NCBI GenBank assembly: GCA_963662155.1
Contig: OY759266.1
Coordinates: 11,428,835-11,492,834 of the forward strand
DNA: 64,000 bases
Direction: 5' to 3'
DNA from: Lamellibrachia columna
Taxonomy: Eukaryota > Annelida > Polychaeta > Sabellida > Siboglinidae
In this document: piece after piece, positions 61,801 to 64,000 of the stretch
Layout: each line of letters opens with the position of its first letter
Numbering within the stretch: position 1 is the first letter of the stretch
Program-made: the position numbers and the translations under genes
The notes under the pieces: model-generated
Told to the model about the DNA's origin: nothing
Database searches by the model: none
The model's input: the letters and a program-made list of their open reading frames with translations, nothing else

Positions 61801-63640
61801 ATTGTCGCTAGGTGTCTCTACTTTCACTTCAATCACCAATGACACTTTTTGGGTTATTGCAATGACGTGCACAATTGAAACTTGTTAGAAAACATCATCC
61901 CAGAACTGCAAGATAAATGTATGTTTATAATTTATTAAATTAATCCTGCATGCATGTGTAGGTATAATGTACTTACATAAATATCTATGAGTGGGCACAT
62001 GTATGTAAGTGCATGTAAGTGCATATAAGTAGCATGCTATAACAGACGCATGTTCATTTCTGATTTGGTTCAAATACATTTGCAGATTTTCGTATCTCTT
62101 CTGAAAGAGGTGAACGGAGATGCCTAATCTTCAAAACAGTAGCAGGTGGACTTGAATCCCGGTCCTCTCCATTGACAGTCCGTCGCTCTACCGCTCGGCC
62201 ACTGTACCCCTAACAATATGTGCTTACTCACCAAACTTGACATAGTCCATCTGAGCACAGATTGCCAGCTTTGTCAGCTTAGCAAGATTTGCTGCCCCGT
62301 TCTTCAACTGAAGTACTGCCGCCCTGCCCTCTCGGTGTAGGGAGCTTGATCCATGGTCCCCATTCTCTTTATCAGCATATGGCTCGTCCCATGCGTCTAT
62401 TACCTTCAGCTGATCACCTGTAAGAAATAATCACTGGGTAATATTCAGGAGAAATAAACTTAGGAAAAAAGGTAAATGTACATTATTACATAGCGTGGGA
62501 TCCATTCCATGGGATTTACCAAAAAGCATTATATTTCACTCCCTTGCAGACCTTTTCATTCCAACGCCATCTCTACTTCTTTGGGAAAAATTCAGCCATA
62601 CTGCAAATACTGCGCGAATACTATTCGTTCACATATCTGTCTGTAGCGAGGTACTCATTAATACAGCTGAGTGAACTGGGATGAACAAAATTGCTAAAGC
62701 TTTGAAATGGCAGCAAGAGGATTTGAAGCCAGGTTCTCTCAATTGAGAGTCTGACCATTATGCTACTGCGCCCCCACCCCAGGAAAACTGAACCATTGTT
62801 ATTCAAGGAACACATTCAATATATAAACAAGCATAACTGGAAGTTAGTTAATTATGTAGCTGTAGCATAATTTGTTTTGACTGACATGCAAGTTGAGTAG
62901 ATATTCTTCGTGCATAAGAAATCTGGTGTCTGGGTCATATAGAGGACGGTCGTAACACATACAGTCAAAACATTGATGGACAAAAACACCCTTCAAATGC
63001 ATTGCAAAATATTAACTACTTTTGCCAGTGACTTATAAAAAATCCTCTGAATTTTTTTCTTCCTTTTGTACTTTGCTGCAGATTCCATCTTCCAAATAGC
63101 AAGTCATGTGACCATCTGGGGCTGGACCACTATTTATATTTCCACTCACGACAATGTTACGTCTTCGAATGATTTCGACCAATTCACATTTGTTTTTGGC
63201 TACATGAATACTTTCTTTTTGACAGGAAGGTGGATTACACATAGATTAAAAATGTTGGACTCTCGATAAGCCAATGGCTTCCCTGTCCACTTGCCATCTG
63301 GGCCTTTGCCTTGGATGGCAATCTTGTTAAATCTTGTTACATCTTTTACCAACCTGCTGGGAAATTATTGGTCCAATTCACTCAACTATTTTTTGAGGTC
63401 ACCAAAAACTTCATTCTTTTCAGTTATCATGCTTAAAAATTCTGGTTTATTGTGCCTCTGAGCTGGGCTCAACAAGGATTTATTTATGTATTTATTTAGG
63501 TGCTATTGAAGTTCTATTATTTTAATTAGGCACTTGAAATATGGCAAAGATCCTGGAAACATACTGACCACTGATTTGTTCCCGCACCAGTTTCTGTAGA
63601 ACTCGGATACCGCGGTAGAGTCGGGGTGACATCATGCGAT
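46852..63640 (-). CDS. Unrecognised protein with two degenerate Hedgehog-N/DD-peptidase-like domains (partial, 5' end beyond window)
   Basis: Eleven minus-strand exons join in phase: 63640-63569, 62417-62232, 61656-61475, 60853-60721, 60397-60047, 59466-59273, 58611-58503, 53591-53415, 52698-52508, 51751-51571, 46955-46852 (TAA). The visible part is about 626 residues; the first codon is split, so exons continue past the right edge. Residues 1-105 align by eye with Hedgehog N-domains: RMMSPRLY, LKVIDAWDEP, SSSLHREGRAAV, LAKLAI-like helix, MDYVKF. The His of SLHxEGRA is kept, but the Asp (GRAVD) and distal His ligands are not. Residues 172-275 look like a second, weaker copy (RRDSHLLGQGLEL, VRRLAKAAI). 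Then come a basic cluster (NRRRKRG, about 342-348), a Cys cluster (CFGNCGNC), and a charged C-terminus (KKRSVEEFDLG). Paired cysteines suggest an extracellular or lumenal protein. There is no Hog/intein segment. The exon structure is strong; the domain call is inference. Confidence 0.75.
47090..51262 (+). mobile_element. Near-full-length CR1-like LINE, inactivated
   Basis: ORF1 region (47178-48300): a CxxC/PHD-like finger (LICSSCSNWVDF, FECRGCTRMKEL) with a short coiled coil, then, after a frame break, an SGNH-esterase-like domain (VFVGDSIVRKTD, VHVETNN, DGLHLSGKGAAIFADRL). ORF2 region (48450-50930): endonuclease (IIGITESWAN, GGGVILYVK, IIMGDLNHGHIQW) and RT (SPGVDGIPPKLLK, GSRNKPENYRPVSLTSVVYK, VYLDFQKAFDKVP, LSGVPQG, KFADDTKVF), then [20 protein letters not shown]. 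Stops, small deletions and frameshifts (for example after PQG at 50276) break ORF2. The 3' UTR (acacatagatg ... ggatggc) matches two other copies here. It is inserted between the last two exons of the Hedgehog-like gene, antisense to it. Confidence 0.92.
51831..52320. mobile_element. SINE family A, two copies head-on (plus then minus)
   Basis: The plus-strand copy starts gtgcggtagctcgatggtaa and reaches ccttctacttggtgtcgatgc (about 51980). From about 52130 the sequence is the complement of the same family's tail (acacatttaccccctctttg, gggatctttacttcccc), ending in a reversed tRNA-like head (ctaggctcgaaccctgggcc). The two copies therefore face each other in an intron of the Hedgehog-like gene. 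Confidence 0.65.
53878..57240 (-). mobile_element. AT-rich LINE of a second clade, endonuclease to 3' end
   Basis: Minus-strand order: the endonuclease start (IICLQESWLSDTDD, then ISQGKSCSNKGGLIIYI) is at about 57130-56960. It continues MITIGNIYQPSRP, LILAGDYNINMLK and FPQITLPTRFT (56880-56620). RT follows: LFFDHQYGFRPKHSTEYAAL, IYLDLSKAFDTI (55550-55370), then a YADD catalytic box in FIIYADDTTLS (55165). The C-terminal region (LQFYYKYLHNNLPVYL) is at about 54620. Frame breaks and stops make it inactive. A (GAA)n-type tail lies at about 53880. Composition is much more AT-rich than the CR1-like element. It sits between exons 58611-58503 and 53591-53415. Confidence 0.9.
57590..58312. repeat. 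48-bp minisatellite, about 15 copies
   Basis: The unit includes ttactggctagaggcagaac, cactgttacaagg and acattattaccactg. 48 is a multiple of three, so long ORFs stay open on both strands (16-residue repeats such as LLLARGRTTVTRTLLP). Looser copies extend left to about 57415. It is intronic in the Hedgehog-like gene and abuts the 5' side of the AT-rich LINE. Confidence 0.96.
58936..59135 (+). mobile_element. tRNA-derived SINE, family A (best preserved)
   Basis: The head reads ggtacagtggctcagtggtt, agagtgccagactgtcaatc, then gggtttgagtccacctgct (A and B boxes clear). The body is ctttcggaagagacactaat and ctggtgtctacgccagggga, and the tail is gaagtaaaatatccc. It lacks an acceptor stem that pairs, so it is not a tRNA gene. 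Confidence 0.75.
62095..62212 (-). mobile_element. SINE family A, head part
   Basis: The minus strand starts ggggtacagtggccgagcgg, tagagcgacggactgtcaat, then gggattcaagtccacctgct, matching the head of the 58936 copy. It is truncated in the body. Confidence 0.7.
62640..62790 (-). mobile_element. tRNA-derived SINE, family B
   Basis: The minus strand reads gggggcgcagtagcataatg, gtcagactctcaattgagag, then ggcttcaaatcctcttgctg, followed by the cagttcac/ctgtattaatgagtacctc tail. It is related to 39811-39905 and 28545-28630. Confidence 0.65.
63215..63345 (+). mobile_element. CR1-like LINE 3' UTR fragment
   Basis: It contains ggattacacatagattaaaa, gactctcgataagccaatgg, cttccctgtccacttgccat, ggatggcaatcttgtta and a repeated aaatcttgtta end. 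This is the same 3' end as at 51150-51262 and 29130-29218, in the same orientation. Confidence 0.85.
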
Positions 63641-64000
63641 CTGCACACCTGTGTATCAGTCCAGCAGTATTTTACTAGTTTGTAAACCACTCCAGCATAA
63701 TTATTAGAAACCGAATATGCAGTAATTGTTACGACTGACTGATTACACAGTTTGCCTGTTACATATACAAACTGTAATTTAAATCATGATGTTCCTAAAC
63801 TTGTGCAAGCATTGTTGGACATTTGTCTTATCATTGACAATAAAACGTGTCCGATCTGCAATGTATATTTTGCATTTTGAACAAGCATTATAATTTATAT
63901 TTTGACTGATACCCTTTTTACTATTTACATTTTATTTACATGTTATGCTATCTACATTTTATTTACACATAACGTTATTAAGCATTTATCTAATACGATG

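Noticed and set aside
62232..63640. A true Hedgehog ligand gene
   Set aside because: Zinc ligands after the central His are missing, a second diverged domain follows, and no Hog autoprocessing domain is present.

Overview
This is eukaryotic nuclear DNA from an animal. Genes are split by GT-AG introns, intergenic and intronic space is packed with transposon debris, and there are many micro- and minisatellites. The retroelement mix (CR1-like LINE with a PHD/esterase ORF1, Ty3/gypsy, pogo-like and hAT DNA transposons, tRNA-derived SINEs) and the protein sequences fit a marine invertebrate such as a mollusc, another lophotrochozoan or an invertebrate deuterostome. The sequence alone does not settle the species.

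Five genes could be assembled exon by exon, and all junction phases agree. From left to right: (1) a minus-strand gene for a two-pass membrane protein with a coiled coil and a very acidic C-terminal tail (last exons at 9136-8988, 8492-8367, 5607-5311). (2) A plus-strand ARM/HEAT-like repeat protein (last four exons 11146-14644, one intron with a GC donor). (3) WIPI3/WDR45B on the minus strand, complete in 10 coding exons, 348 aa, 35492 to 25941. (4) Mitochondrial enoyl-CoA hydratase ECHS1 on the plus strand, complete in 8 exons, 300 aa, 36011 to 45362, head-to-head with WIPI3 across a 518-bp shared promoter region. (5) A minus-strand gene running off the right edge (63640 to 46852, 11 exons, about 626 residues visible) for a cysteine-containing protein with what look like two tandem degenerate Hedgehog-N / DD-peptidase-fold domains. 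I could not assign gene 5 to a named family; it is the best candidate here for something undescribed.

The rest is repeat landscape. 1.4-3.9 kb: decayed Ty3/gypsy element. 6.9-8.2 kb: an uninterrupted (GAC)n of about 441 copies inside an intron. 15-24 kb: transposon graveyard with gypsy RT and RNase H pieces, a hAT C-terminus, a LINE piece, and a pogo-like transposase pseudogene carrying two minisatellites inside its former coding region (38 bp x about 6; 33 bp x about 44). 27.5-28.3 kb: 27-bp minisatellite in a WIPI3 intron. 37.2-38.2 and 41.3-43.2 kb: two TIR elements in ECHS1 introns. 47.1-51.3 kb: nearly full-length but broken CR1-like LINE. 53.9-57.2 kb: a second, AT-rich LINE clade. 57.6-58.3 kb: 48-bp minisatellite. 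The last three lie in introns of the Hedgehog-like gene. No real tRNA, rRNA, CRISPR or operon-like structure was seen.
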